A DNA stretch of 64,000 bases from a virus, in IMG/VR virus record IMGVR_UViG_3300015374_000001, positions 1 to 64,000 of that record, one strand, 5' to 3'. The notes below the pieces were generated by a model. That model worked only from the letters and a program-made list of their open reading frames with translations, made no database searches and was not told where the DNA came from. Positions within the stretch are counted from its first letter, which is position 1. Every line of letters begins with the position of its first letter. A program made the position numbers and the translations under genes. Below are positions 39,573 through 48,400 of the stretch, in pieces.

Positions 39573-39573
39573 A

Positions 39574-40977
39574 TTGGATGCTGAGCGGGGGCTAATCAGC
39601 AAAATAATTCAATCTGGCGATCTTGATACAGCGATTGCACGAGGAATTGAGTTAGATCATTTCGCTGATGAGGAATGCGAAGAGATATATGATTTCCTGC
39701 TAGACCATTGGCGGAAGTACAAATCTACCGCAACAGCCAAGGTTGTCCGCAAAGAATTCCCTGATTTCAAGGTAGCGGTAGATCGCAACACCCTCCCCTA
39801 TTTCATTGATCAATTCGTAACGACTGTCAAGGAGCGCGAGGCAATTGATCTTGTCCGCGACTTCCACGAAGCTCTAGAAGATCCAGAGCAGATTAATGAA
39901 ATAGAGCTAGTTGCGCTTGAGATGGCTCGCAAGCTGGTAGATGTAGTGCCAGCACCCCGCGTCAAGAAATTTTCTGAGGGGCTTGAGCGGATAAAGGAAT
40001 ACGATAAGCGTAAGAAGGAAGGGATGCCGCCAGGTGTGATGATGGGTATTCCCTCTTTTGACCGGGAAACGCTTGGAGCACAGCCGCATGAATTGGTTAC
40101 TGTAGTCGCCTATCTAGGCGTGGGAAAATCAAAGCTTCTACAGCATGTCGCGTATTCAGCTTATTTGCAGAAAAAGACGGCTGTATATATCTCCCTTGAG
40201 ATGGAAGCCGAAGCAATCCTACGTTCGCTTGACACTATGGCCACTAATTTTAAATACCATTCGCTCAAAGCCCTCGAACTTGATATTGGGGATCGTGAGC
40301 AATGGGAAAAGCTGGCCGAACAGGCTCACGAGGATCGACACGAGCGCGATATCTACATCATTGACGATATCCGAAACTGCACTGTCGATAATGTGGCAGC
40401 AAAACTCTTGCGGTACAAGCCAGATGTAGTAATTACGGACTACATGGAATTAATGCGGACGCCGAAAGGAATTGGGGGAGCGCATTGGGAACAGGTCCAA
40501 TACACGACGCAGGGTCTTAAGCAAAATGCGAGACTCTTTCGCGTCCCTCATATCTCGGCTGCTCAGCTTAACCGCGAGGGCGGCAAGGGTGAGGCTAGCC
40601 TTGCGAACGTTTCCTATCAATCTGTTGGCAAGGACTCCGATTTACTTATTGGACTCAATCAGGACGAGGAAGACGAAGCGCAGCAGGAAATGAAGGCTAT
40701 GCTGCTCAAGAACAGGGACGGTCGCAAGACCAGTACGAAACTGCGCTGGCAGTTAGAGCGCCATGTCATCCAAGAAAAAGGCGTGGCCGAACGCTTCCCT
40801 GAAAGAAATGATGATGGTAAGCTGAAGAATCCCAAGTTCAAGGGACGTAAGACTAGGCGAGAGCAAGATAAATTGCAGGTCGCGGATGAACTCAAAGGCG
40901 AAGATAATCCATGGAAGCCAAGAAAGCGTATGCGGGGATCGGCTCGCGCAAAACCCCGCAGTCGATCCTTAACTTAA
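39574..40977 (+). CDS. DnaB-like replicative helicase, 467 aa
   Basis: N-terminal helical domain (residues 1-130), then a RecA-type core: Walker A as YLGVGKSK (about 180-188), ISLEMEAEAI (the 'SLEM' motif of DnaB), Walker B DVVITDYMELM, and AAQLNREG (H3-type sensor). The GKSK form of Walker A is slightly unusual (GKTx or GKSx is the norm, so still functional). It would unwind DNA at the phage fork with the primase encoded two genes on. The first residue of Walker A is a Leu-Gly rather than the usual Pro/Gly. TTG start. Confidence 0.85.
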   Translation: MDAERGLISKIIQSGDLDTAIARGIELDHFADEECEEIYDFLLDHWRKYKSTATAKVVRKEFPDFKVAVDRNTLPYFIDQFVTTVKEREAIDLVRDFHEALEDPEQINEIELVALEMARKLVDVVPAPRVKKFSEGLERIKEYDKRKKEGMPPGVMMGIPSFDRETLGAQPHELVTVVAYLGVGKSKLLQHVAYSAYLQKKTAVYISLEMEAEAILRSLDTMATNFKYHSLKALELDIGDREQWEKLAEQAHEDRHERDIYIIDDIRNCTVDNVAAKLLRYKPDVVITDYMELMRTPKGIGGAHWEQVQYTTQGLKQNARLFRVPHISAAQLNREGGKGEASLANVSYQSVGKDSDLLIGLNQDEEDEAQQEMKAMLLKNRDGRKTSTKLRWQLERHVIQEKGVAERFPERNDDGKLKNPKFKGRKTRREQDKLQVADELKGEDNPWKPRKRMRGSARAKPRSRSLT

Positions 40978-41498
40978 TGTGTCTACTCGGCAAGTCATTT
41001 GCCGATCATGACTGGATACTCAGAACAGGCGGTGCTGATGGCGCTGATCATGCATTTGCCATGGGCTGTGAGTCTGATTTAATTGATTACTCCGGTCGCG
41101 GCGGTGTGTTGGAGCTATACCTGCCGTGGGATGGATTTAATGGATTGCACTCCAAGTGGTGTCCGCCCAAGCGCGAGGCATATGAGCTTGCCGCAGAAAT
41201 CCATCCGGCTTGGCTAAAGTGCAGTGAGGCAGCGCAAAAGCTACATGCCCGCAACATGCATCAGGTACTCGGATGGGATTTAGACGATCCGGTGAAGATG
41301 GTTATTTGCTGGACGCCTGATGGAGCTACAGACGAAACTGGCACTAGTACAGGCGGCACAGGTCAAGCGATTCGGCTGGCCAATATGTACGAGATACCAG
41401 TCTTTAATTTATATTGGGTGCAACATAAAATGCGTGCTATGCGGCAGATCATCAATGAAGACGATGATCCTTGGGGCGTGGTGGCGAATAATCTATGA
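40911..41498 (+). CDS. SLOG-fold (DprA/LOG-like) protein, 195 aa
   Basis: 'AYAGIGSRKTPQSILNLMCL' and 'WILRTGGADGADHAFAMGCE' are the paired nucleotide-binding loops of the SLOG (SMF/DprA-LOG) Rossmann superfamily; 'VICWTPDGATDETGTSTGGT' is the third conserved block. SLOG domains bind nucleotides or NAD-derived signals. The start overlaps the helicase by 67 bases and cannot be later, because GSR sits at residue 11. It is coupled to the NADAR gene in an ATGA overlap. Confidence 0.8.
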   Translation: MEAKKAYAGIGSRKTPQSILNLMCLLGKSFADHDWILRTGGADGADHAFAMGCESDLIDYSGRGGVLELYLPWDGFNGLHSKWCPPKREAYELAAEIHPAWLKCSEAAQKLHARNMHQVLGWDLDDPVKMVICWTPDGATDETGTSTGGTGQAIRLANMYEIPVFNLYWVQHKMRAMRQIINEDDDPWGVVANNL

Positions 41499-41977
41499 AA
41501 GCCTATGATCCCCCGCCAGAAGACGCTAAAGAGATTAATGAATTCACCTGGCGCGATGGACAACGCTGGATACATGGCGTTCCTAGCAACTTTTATATTG
41601 AGCCTGATGGTACGTCTGTTGAGATGGAGTTTCAGGCTGCTAAGACAAAGAACCCATTTGAAAAGAAATACATTTTTTCTTCGCCTACGCCGGGAGTCGC
41701 CAAGCAGCGCGGCAAAGAAGTCACGTTACTGAAGAATTGGGATGGTATTAAAGTAAAGGTGATGGAGGGCCTGGTCCGTCAGAAGTTCAATGACCATCCT
41801 GAGCTTGCCGCCTGGCTACTGGCTACCGGCGAGGCGATTCTACGGGAAGACAATACGTGGCACGATCAGTATTGGGGCAACTGCACGTGCTACGAGCGTA
41901 AGCATTTCTATAGGATCGGCGAGAATCATTTGGGCAAGATCCTGATGAAGATCCGCAAAGAATTAAATGCCGCGTAG
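41495..41977 (+). CDS. NADAR (YbiA-like) family protein, 160 aa
   Basis: 'GTSVEMEFQAAKT', 'SSPTPGVAKQRGKEVTLLKN WDGIKVKVM' (in two parts), 'VRQKFNDHPELAAWLLATGE', 'QYWGNCTCYERKHFYRIGEN' and 'HLGKILMKIRKEL' follow the NADAR pattern block by block, including the WG...G.N.LG..LM..R end. Family members are N-glycosidases that act on ribosylated bases, and some remove ADP-ribose from DNA guanosines. A role in undoing host ADP-ribosylation of phage DNA or salvaging NAD derivatives is inferred. Coupled to the SLOG gene. Confidence 0.85.
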   Translation: MKAYDPPPEDAKEINEFTWRDGQRWIHGVPSNFYIEPDGTSVEMEFQAAKTKNPFEKKYIFSSPTPGVAKQRGKEVTLLKNWDGIKVKVMEGLVRQKFNDHPELAAWLLATGEAILREDNTWHDQYWGNCTCYERKHFYRIGENHLGKILMKIRKELNAA

Positions 41978-43094
41978 ACGTAGACTCAAAGCAAGCGAAT
42001 GGCTGCACAAGGTCGATGTGCAGGACTTCCTTGAAACGCTTGACATAATGAATATATCTCAGGCGCGTACCGATGAGCTTAAATTCTCTTGCCCCTTCTC
42101 AGGCCATTCGCACGGCGACGAGAACCCATCGGCCTACATGAACACGGGTGTAGTCGAGCCAGAGCGAGCTACTAAATGGAAGTGCCACGGCTGCAATCGC
42201 TCAGGCAATGCCATCTCGTTCCTCTCAGAGCACGAGGATATAAGTAAATTTGAAGCTGCTACCTGGCTGCGGCGAGAGTATGCCAGCGATTTCCGTTCTC
42301 CAAAGGGCGGCACTATCTCGGCAGAGTTTGAACAGCGGCGTAGGAAGTTCGAGGAAATGCGACAGCGCTCCTACGAAGCTGATCCATACCTAGACGAAGC
42401 TTGTCTATATCCTTTTGCGGTGAATTGGGATAAGGTACAGCAGGATGATTCTGATGCCGCTCAGTATTTAATTGGTCGTGGATTCGAGATAGATACTCTC
42501 AAGGAATGGGAAATCGGCTATGACGCAACCTCCGAAAGATGGGTTATCCCCGTGCGGGATAAGGATGGATTACTTGTGGGGTTCAAGGCACGTGCCTGGC
42601 GAGAAGGTCATAAACCTAAGTACCTCGTCCTGGGCGGACGTAGCTATGATTTTTCAACTTTTGACAAGTCTCACCATGTCTTCGGGCTCCACAGAGCAGC
42701 AGGAAGCTTTTCAGCGATTATTTGCGAAGGAGAATTAAATGTCATAGCAATGAATCAGATGGGTTTACATAACGCCATTTCGATCAGCGGTTCTAGCATG
42801 AGCGATAGGCAAGCTAAACTGATCCGCGATCATTTTACTTTGGCGTATTTATTTCTGGATCACGACAATGCAGGACACGCCGCGACCTGGGGATGGACAA
42901 GCAAGGACGGCACAGAGCATCGTGGAATTGTGGACCTTTTAGAACCGTTCATGAAGGTCTATATCGTCGGTCCGCATGAAGGCGATCCGGCAGATATGAT
43001 GCGGGATGGCAAGGACGATGAAGCTCAGCAGCTAATCGATAATGCCGAGGCCAGTACAAACTACGTTGCAATCCCCGATAGTCCCGTGCTATGA
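41967..43094 (+). CDS. DnaG-type primase, 375 aa
   Basis: N-terminal CHC2 zinc finger with C42, H47 or H49, C73 and C76 (CPFSGHSHGDENPS...KWKCHGC). The linker is AISFLSEHEDI. The TOPRIM core has ICEGELNVIAM (Glu, about 250) and LFLDHDNAGHAATWGW (DxD, about 297-305), then DPADMMRDG. It is shorter than bacterial DnaG and lacks a long helicase-binding C-terminus. It would lay primers for the DnaE polymerase. Overlaps the NADAR gene by 11 bases. Confidence 0.9.
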   Translation: MPRRRRLKASEWLHKVDVQDFLETLDIMNISQARTDELKFSCPFSGHSHGDENPSAYMNTGVVEPERATKWKCHGCNRSGNAISFLSEHEDISKFEAATWLRREYASDFRSPKGGTISAEFEQRRRKFEEMRQRSYEADPYLDEACLYPFAVNWDKVQQDDSDAAQYLIGRGFEIDTLKEWEIGYDATSERWVIPVRDKDGLLVGFKARAWREGHKPKYLVLGGRSYDFSTFDKSHHVFGLHRAAGSFSAIICEGELNVIAMNQMGLHNAISISGSSMSDRQAKLIRDHFTLAYLFLDHDNAGHAATWGWTSKDGTEHRGIVDLLEPFMKVYIVGPHEGDPADMMRDGKDDEAQQLIDNAEASTNYVAIPDSPVL

Positions 43095-43095
43095 T
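43066..43095 (+). promoter_or_regulatory. promoter TTGCAA-N18-TGC-TATGAT
   Basis: TTGCAA (43066-43071), 18 bases, TATGAT (43090-43095) followed by CCCG. It lies at the very end of the primase gene and drives the ssDNA-binding protein gene with a leader of about 50 bases and a TAGGAG ribosome-binding site. Confidence 0.65.
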
Positions 43096-43150
43096 CCCGT
43101 CAAGTACGAAACGTCTTCGGACAGCTTATTAAAGCTTAGGAGTAAATAAA

Positions 43151-43969
43151 TTGGCAAGAACAAGATCCCGCACAGAAAAGCCAGGCCGCACTTTAGGAAA
43201 AGTTGCACGTGCCAAAAAGCGCGTCGATAGCAAAATGAGCGGCGGCAAGAAATTTTTGACGATTGAAGACGGCGAAACTGTTGTCATGCGTTTTCTTGAA
43301 GAGGGCGAAGACTTCAAGGATGCATATGTGCATAACACGCCTTTCGAGCGCGACGATGGAAGTACGTATTATCTCGACGTTCCCTGTCTCGATCAGGATG
43401 AAAAAGGTGTGCCTTGCCCTGGCTGCCGCGACGAGCTAGATATTAGATATAAATTCTATGTCTGCGCTATCGTCCGTGATTATCCTGAAGTCGATGACAA
43501 CGGCAAGGTTCTTGATGAAAAAGATCAGGTTGTTGTCTGGACTGGTGGCGTCAAGGTTGGAGATAAATTAGCTAAGAAGCATTCTCGATATGGTCTTATG
43601 TCGCGGGATTGGGAAATCACCCGTGATGGCGTTAAGCTCAAGACCGAATATGAAATTGAGCCTGCCGGTGATGGCGCTGAGCCAATGTCGAAGGAAGACA
43701 AGCAACTGGCAGAAACAAAGCCTGATTTAACCTTCTATGTGAAGCCGCCAGAGTTCGAAGAGTTTTATGTCTCTCCGAAGGATCGCGGAGATGCCAAAGC
43801 AGTAGAGGAAGGCAAGAAAGCAAATCCATGGGGAGAGCGTAAAAAGTCTGGTGGGAAGACAAAAGCAAAATTCCGTAGTAGCCGTAGTAGCGGCGAGGAT
43901 GGAGAAACAAAGGTGCGCTCCGGGCGAAAGCGCTCTAAAGGCACCACTAAAGTTCGTCGCCGCCGGTAG
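43151..43969 (+). CDS. single-stranded DNA-binding protein candidate, 272 aa
   Basis: Basic N-terminus (ARTRSRTEKPGRTLGKVARA). Then a beta-rich core with 'MRFLEEGEDFKDAYVHNTPF', a zinc-like CLDQDEKGVPCPGC cluster and 'YKFYVCAIVRDYPEVDDNGK', and a low-complexity Lys/Arg/Ser end (KAKFRSSRSSGEDGETK...). This arrangement resembles gp32-like ssDNA-binding proteins of actinobacterial phages, where the tail recruits partner proteins. TTG start; own promoter just upstream. Confidence 0.65.
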   Translation: MARTRSRTEKPGRTLGKVARAKKRVDSKMSGGKKFLTIEDGETVVMRFLEEGEDFKDAYVHNTPFERDDGSTYYLDVPCLDQDEKGVPCPGCRDELDIRYKFYVCAIVRDYPEVDDNGKVLDEKDQVVVWTGGVKVGDKLAKKHSRYGLMSRDWEITRDGVKLKTEYEIEPAGDGAEPMSKEDKQLAETKPDLTFYVKPPEFEEFYVSPKDRGDAKAVEEGKKANPWGERKKSGGKTKAKFRSSRSSGEDGETKVRSGRKRSKGTTKVRRRR

Positions 43970-44004
43970 GCGACAGGGCATTTAACCAGCAAAGGAGGTA
44001 CATA

Positions 44005-44514
44005 ATGCCTATTTATAAAATCTATGTCGCCGATGACGACGAAAACCTTGAGTCTTTAGGTGAGGTTGACGCGGCGGATAGCGCTGAGGCCCTTGAAGGG
44101 TTTCTTGATGCAGCGACAGAGCAAGGTGTGGAAGTTGACTACGAAGCTGGATTTGAAGTAATTGAGGAATCCAGCATCGAGCATGTTGATGTTGAGGAAG
44201 AGCCACAGCCGCCCAAGCTGATTGTTAGCGTGGGTAGCGCGGCTGCTAAGCCGAAGCGTGGCCGTCCGAAGGGTTCTGGCCGTAAGCCTGGTCGGCCTAA
44301 GAAGGAAACGGCTGAGGAAGCTCCGAAGCGGCGTGGTCGCCCACCGGGTAGCGGTAAGAAGCGCGGTCCCGGTCGCCCCAAGGGTTCGACTAATAAAAAG
44401 ACCACCACAAAGTCAGCGCCTAAAAAGAGCGGGCGTGGGCCGGGTCGCCCGAAGGGGAGCAAGAACAAAACCCGTAAGTCTCCGTTCAAGGGCGGCGGCT
44501 CGGACGACGAGTAA
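44005..44514 (+). CDS. multi-AT-hook protein, 169 aa
   Basis: Residues 1-70: small folded domain, acidic. Residues 80-160: five AT-hook motifs (KRGRPKGS, PGRPKKE, RGRPPGSG, GPGRPKGS, GPGRPKGS) separated by short linkers. AT-hooks bind the minor groove of AT-rich DNA. Perhaps a chromatin-like or xenogeneic-silencing/counter-silencing protein, or a packaging aid. AAAGGAGGT start site and a terminator behind it suggest high expression. Confidence 0.8.
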   Translation: MPIYKIYVADDDENLESLGEVDAADSAEALEGFLDAATEQGVEVDYEAGFEVIEESSIEHVDVEEEPQPPKLIVSVGSAAAKPKRGRPKGSGRKPGRPKKETAEEAPKRRGRPPGSGKKRGPGRPKGSTNKKTTTKSAPKKSGRGPGRPKGSKNKTRKSPFKGGGSDDE

Positions 44515-44541
44515 TAAATAAACTCGTGCCCGAGGAAGGAT

Positions 44542-44570
44542 GGGGATCGGTTTCGGCCGGTCCCCGTTCT
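44542..44570 (+). terminator. terminator hairpin after the AT-hook gene
   Basis: GGGGATCGG (44542-44550) pairs with CCGGTCCCC (44557-44565), one G-U, loop of six, followed by GTTCTACTTT. It separates the abundant DNA-binding proteins from the following genes. Confidence 0.65.
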
Positions 44571-44589
44571 ACTTTCAAAGGAGGTTTTT

Positions 44590-44976
44590 ATGGATCGTAA
44601 CGAGTTTGAAGATTTTGTTGAAGGCCACTATCAGGATATTATGGGCCTGAATAAAACTAAAGGCCATGAATATGCCGGTGATGAAGACGCTCTTGCTAAC
44701 TTCAAAGAAGTGGCTAAGGAACATGGTATTACCCCCGAACAGGCTTGGGGCGTTTATACATCAAAACACTGGAAGGCGATCCAGAGTTTTATCCGTGAAG
44801 GCCAGGTTCACAGTGAGCCGATTGAGGGACGAATCCAAGATGTGATTCTTTATTGTTTCCTTCTGCTTGGTTTAATTGAAGATGGCACCATTGAAGTTGA
44901 AGAAGAACGCATCACAGGAGCAGAAGAGGTGACCCGCGAGTTTACTCCATTGACACCACTCTCTGAGAACAACTAA
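44590..44976 (+). CDS. Nmad1/DUF1599-like protein, 128 aa
   Basis: 'GLNKTKGHEYAGDEDALANF KEVAKEHGITPEQAWGVYTS KHWKAIQSFI' (three consecutive parts) and 'IEGRIQDVILYCFLLLGLIE' match the helical family sometimes called nucleotide-modification-associated domain 1. It is common in phages with altered DNA bases and is perhaps related to all-alpha nucleotide pyrophosphatase folds. It hints at modified DNA or nucleotide-pool control, but the biochemical role is not settled. Own strong AAAGGAGG. Confidence 0.65.
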   Translation: MDRNEFEDFVEGHYQDIMGLNKTKGHEYAGDEDALANFKEVAKEHGITPEQAWGVYTSKHWKAIQSFIREGQVHSEPIEGRIQDVILYCFLLLGLIEDGTIEVEEERITGAEEVTREFTPLTPLSENN

Positions 44977-45248
44977 TGCCCAAGCAAGAAGAATTAGTTA
45001 GCAATGCGCCTTTGCGCGAGGCATTCGAGAACAGCGGTATGAGAGCTTATGATTTAGCTATTGCGATTGACTGGCGCAAAGGACCAAAGAGGAAGCCAGA
45101 TACTCAGCGCGTACAGAGAGTTCTAGGCTTAGCTCCGTATTACAATTCCTACAACAGCAGGAAGGCATTTGCTAAATCACTTACGATTGACAATGCCATT
45201 AAAATAGGGTCTGTTCTGAATCTCGATCCAGTGGATATCGGAGTATGA
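44976..45248 (+). CDS. XRE-like HTH protein, 90 aa
   Basis: 'LREAFENSGMRAYDLAIAID ...KSLTIDNAIKIGSVLNLDPVDIGV' has the beginning and end of a Cro/XRE-type HTH, but with an insertion of about 35 residues in the middle (KGPKRKPDTQRVQRVLGLAP). It could be a regulator of the polymerase gene that follows. Overlaps the previous stop by one base. Confidence 0.6.
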   Translation: MPKQEELVSNAPLREAFENSGMRAYDLAIAIDWRKGPKRKPDTQRVQRVLGLAPYYNSYNSRKAFAKSLTIDNAIKIGSVLNLDPVDIGV

Positions 45249-45466
45249 GCGACGAGAAAGCATATGAAGAAAAATTGCCGACGCCTGGTACCTGGCCAGA
45301 GTGCGAGGTAGGTCAGTGGTACAGGGTTCTCCATGAATGGGATAAAGGAAAAGTAGGTAATTGCATCAGCACTAGCGAGACACTCTTTGGCCATCGCCAT
45401 GCTCGCTTGAGGTTCAAGGATGGCCACGAGCGAGGTTTCCGCACACATGATTTGCAGTTAGTTTAA
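45245..45466 (+). CDS. unknown protein, 73 aa
   Basis: Not recognised. Beta-rich, Trp-containing (TWPECEVGQWYRVLHEWDKG), with 'HRHARLRFKDGHERGFRTHD'. It forms coupled overlaps with the genes on both sides (ATGA and TAATG). Confidence 0.6.
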   Translation: MSDEKAYEEKLPTPGTWPECEVGQWYRVLHEWDKGKVGNCISTSETLFGHRHARLRFKDGHERGFRTHDLQLV

Positions 45467-48400
45467 TGGGTCTAGCTCACCTTCATAAACACTCGGAATT
45501 TTCATCCATTGATGGGACCGGCAACGCTAATCAATATACCAAGCAAGGCTATAAATTCGAGCAAGAATTTATGGCTATTACCGACCATGGTAGATTGGGC
45601 GGCGTATTGGATCATGTCTACGTTTGTCAGAATCCTGATAAGTTTGACGATCCAGACGACCCGACTAAGAAGCGCGGTAAAGACGAAAAGTTAATACCGC
45701 TGCTCGGGATGGAAGCGTACTGGCGCGATAACCGCTTTCAGGAACAGAAGAGTTACAGCAGTGCAAATCATTTAACTCTGATCGCTGGCAGTCTCCGTGG
45801 TTGGCGGACATTGATGCGTCTATCGAGCAAGGCGTGGATTCCTATCGACCGCAAGGGCGGCTTCAAGGGCAAACCCTGCATCGATTGGGAAATGCTAGAG
45901 GCAGACCACGAGGATTTAATTGTTTGTTCTGGCTGTTTCGCTAGTCCACTTTCTCAATTAATCCTGGCCGGTGATCAATCAGGCGCAGATGAGTATTGCT
46001 CACGCATGCAGAACCTTCTAGGTGATCGCTTTTGGGGCGAGATAATGCCTCACGATCTAGATGAGCAGCGTTCAATCAATGAAGGCGTAATAAACTTATC
46101 TCAGGAGCATGGCTTTGGCGTCGTCGCAACAGGTGATGTGCATATTCCGTATCAAGAGTGGGAAGATACGGCGCTTGTGCTCAAGATGGTCAGCACAAAA
46201 CAGACGCTCTCCAAGCGCGCCAAAAAGCAAGAGGCTGGCGAAGACGTATACGGAGAGCGGATCGACACCATTTACTTAAGCCCGGAAGACGAGTTCCGCG
46301 AGCAGTTTGCTGAGTACCACGAGGATATCGATGAGGATATTGTCGATGAGGCGATAGCAAATACTGAAGTGTTGGCTCGCTCAGTCAAGCATTTTGTTAT
46401 CAGTAATGCCACTAAGCTGCCCAAGGTAGCTAAGACTTCACTAGATGCAGAGCGTATCGTCAAGCGTTGGTGCAAAGAGAGTCAATACCCAACGGGCAAG
46501 CCAAAGAATTGGCAGGAATATCGTGACCGATACAACTATGAATTCAAAGTGCTCCGAGACAAAGGTGTGTTGGACTATTTCATCTTGGTCGGAGATATGG
46601 TCCGCTGGGCAAAGAGCAGAGATGCGTTACCCGGTTCTGACAAGCGTAAGCGGCCTATCCGGGTGGGTCTTGGAAGAGGTTCTGCGGCAGGGTGTCTTAT
46701 CTCGTATCTCATCGGCATCACCGCAATTGATCCAATTGCCTGGGGTCTGTTGTTTGAGAGGTTTCTGAATCCTGATCGTGTCGGGATGCCGGATATTGAT
46801 CTTGACTTCGAGACTGACTTAAATGATTTCGAAACTCTCGACGGCAAAATGGTGGACGGCCGCGAGATGGTCAAGGAATATCTCAAGGCCAAGTATGGTG
46901 ACGATCACGTAGCGGATATCATTGCCTATCAGACCTTCGCTCCGCGCGTGACAATCAAAGAGGTTGCAGCTACACAGGATCTTCCTTATGGATTCATCAA
47001 AAAAGTCACAGATTCAATCGGAGATACAGAGCGCGATCTTGAAAAGATTGCAGCAGAAAATGGATTGGTTCGTAAACTCAAGACAGAACACCCCTACGTA
47101 TGGGAACAGTGCTTACGGCTCGAAGATCAAATACTCCGAGATACCCGACATGCAGGCGGCGTGCTCATTACCCCCCGGCCAACAAATGAGTATATGCCTA
47201 CTCAGATCGGAAATGATGAGATTACAACAGTCACAGCATGGGCGGATCGTGCCGATTTCCAAATTATCAGTGATTACGGATTTGTAAAGATTGACGTACT
47301 CGGTGTCAAGGGATTAGCGAAGCAGCAACTATGCGTAGATTTAATTGCTGATCACTATGGCGACATAGTTGAACCGAATGATCTACCGGCTCTGCGCGAT
47401 CCATACAACGCAGATCAAAAAGCGCTAGACGCATTTACTCAAGGATTGACTCTAGGTGTCTTCCAGTTCTCCGGGCGAGGGATCACAAATCTCCTGCGCC
47501 ACATCAAACCAGACAGCACCATCGACATTGCCGTTGCTAATGCCCTTTATCGGCCTGGCCCTATTAAAATTGCATTTGAATATGGGGATCGAAAGAACGG
47601 GAAGATACCCGAGGCCGATTGGTATTGGCACGATGCCGTCGAGCCCATCTTAAAAGAAACCTGTGGCCTGATTGCCTTCCAAGAGCAGGTTATGGAAATT
47701 ACTAAGGTCATCGGTAATTTCACGGGTGGGCAAGCAGACTCAATGCGTAAGGCAATCTCGAAGCTCTACCGGCTCCCTGGTGACCAGGCACGAGCATTCA
47801 TGCAGGGCTTCAAGGATCAATGGTTAGAGGGGTGTGAATCAAATGGCTTGGACGAAACCGCTGCCGGGGTTATCTGGGATGCCATCCTTGAATTCGCCGG
47901 ATACGGATTCAACAAATCCCACAGCGCCAGCTACGCCTTGCAGGCATATCAGGATATGTGGCTCAAAGTTAATTATCCCCTTGCGTTTTATGCGGCCACT
48001 CTTACCATCGAACGAAAAGCAAAAGCCGAAGAGGATGCCGAATGGAAGCGAGGGATCTTCCGCGAAGCAGAATTATTCGACGTAAAGATTGATCCGCCCG
48101 ATGTAAATGCCAGCGAGCGCGGATTCATTATCGATGGCGACCGGCTGCGTTATGGACTAGTCAGCGTCAAGGGCTTAGGAGGATTGACAGTTGATCAAGT
48201 CAAAGAGGTACGTCCAGTCTCTTCATTTGATGATTTTGCTAGGCGTACCCCAAGCAACTTCGGAGCCGATAATGCCGCCGCACTTGTTAAAGCTGGCGCA
48301 TTCGATTCCCTTGGAGAAGATCGGGAAGCGTTACTAGCCAAGACTCGGCGCTGGGCAAAGAACAAATACAACGTGGTGATGGCGTGCGGGTGTAAGAAGA

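Noticed and set aside
44139-44489. Antisense frame opposite the AT-hook repeats
   Set aside because: Product of the repetitive Gly-Arg-Pro-Lys codons on the other strand.
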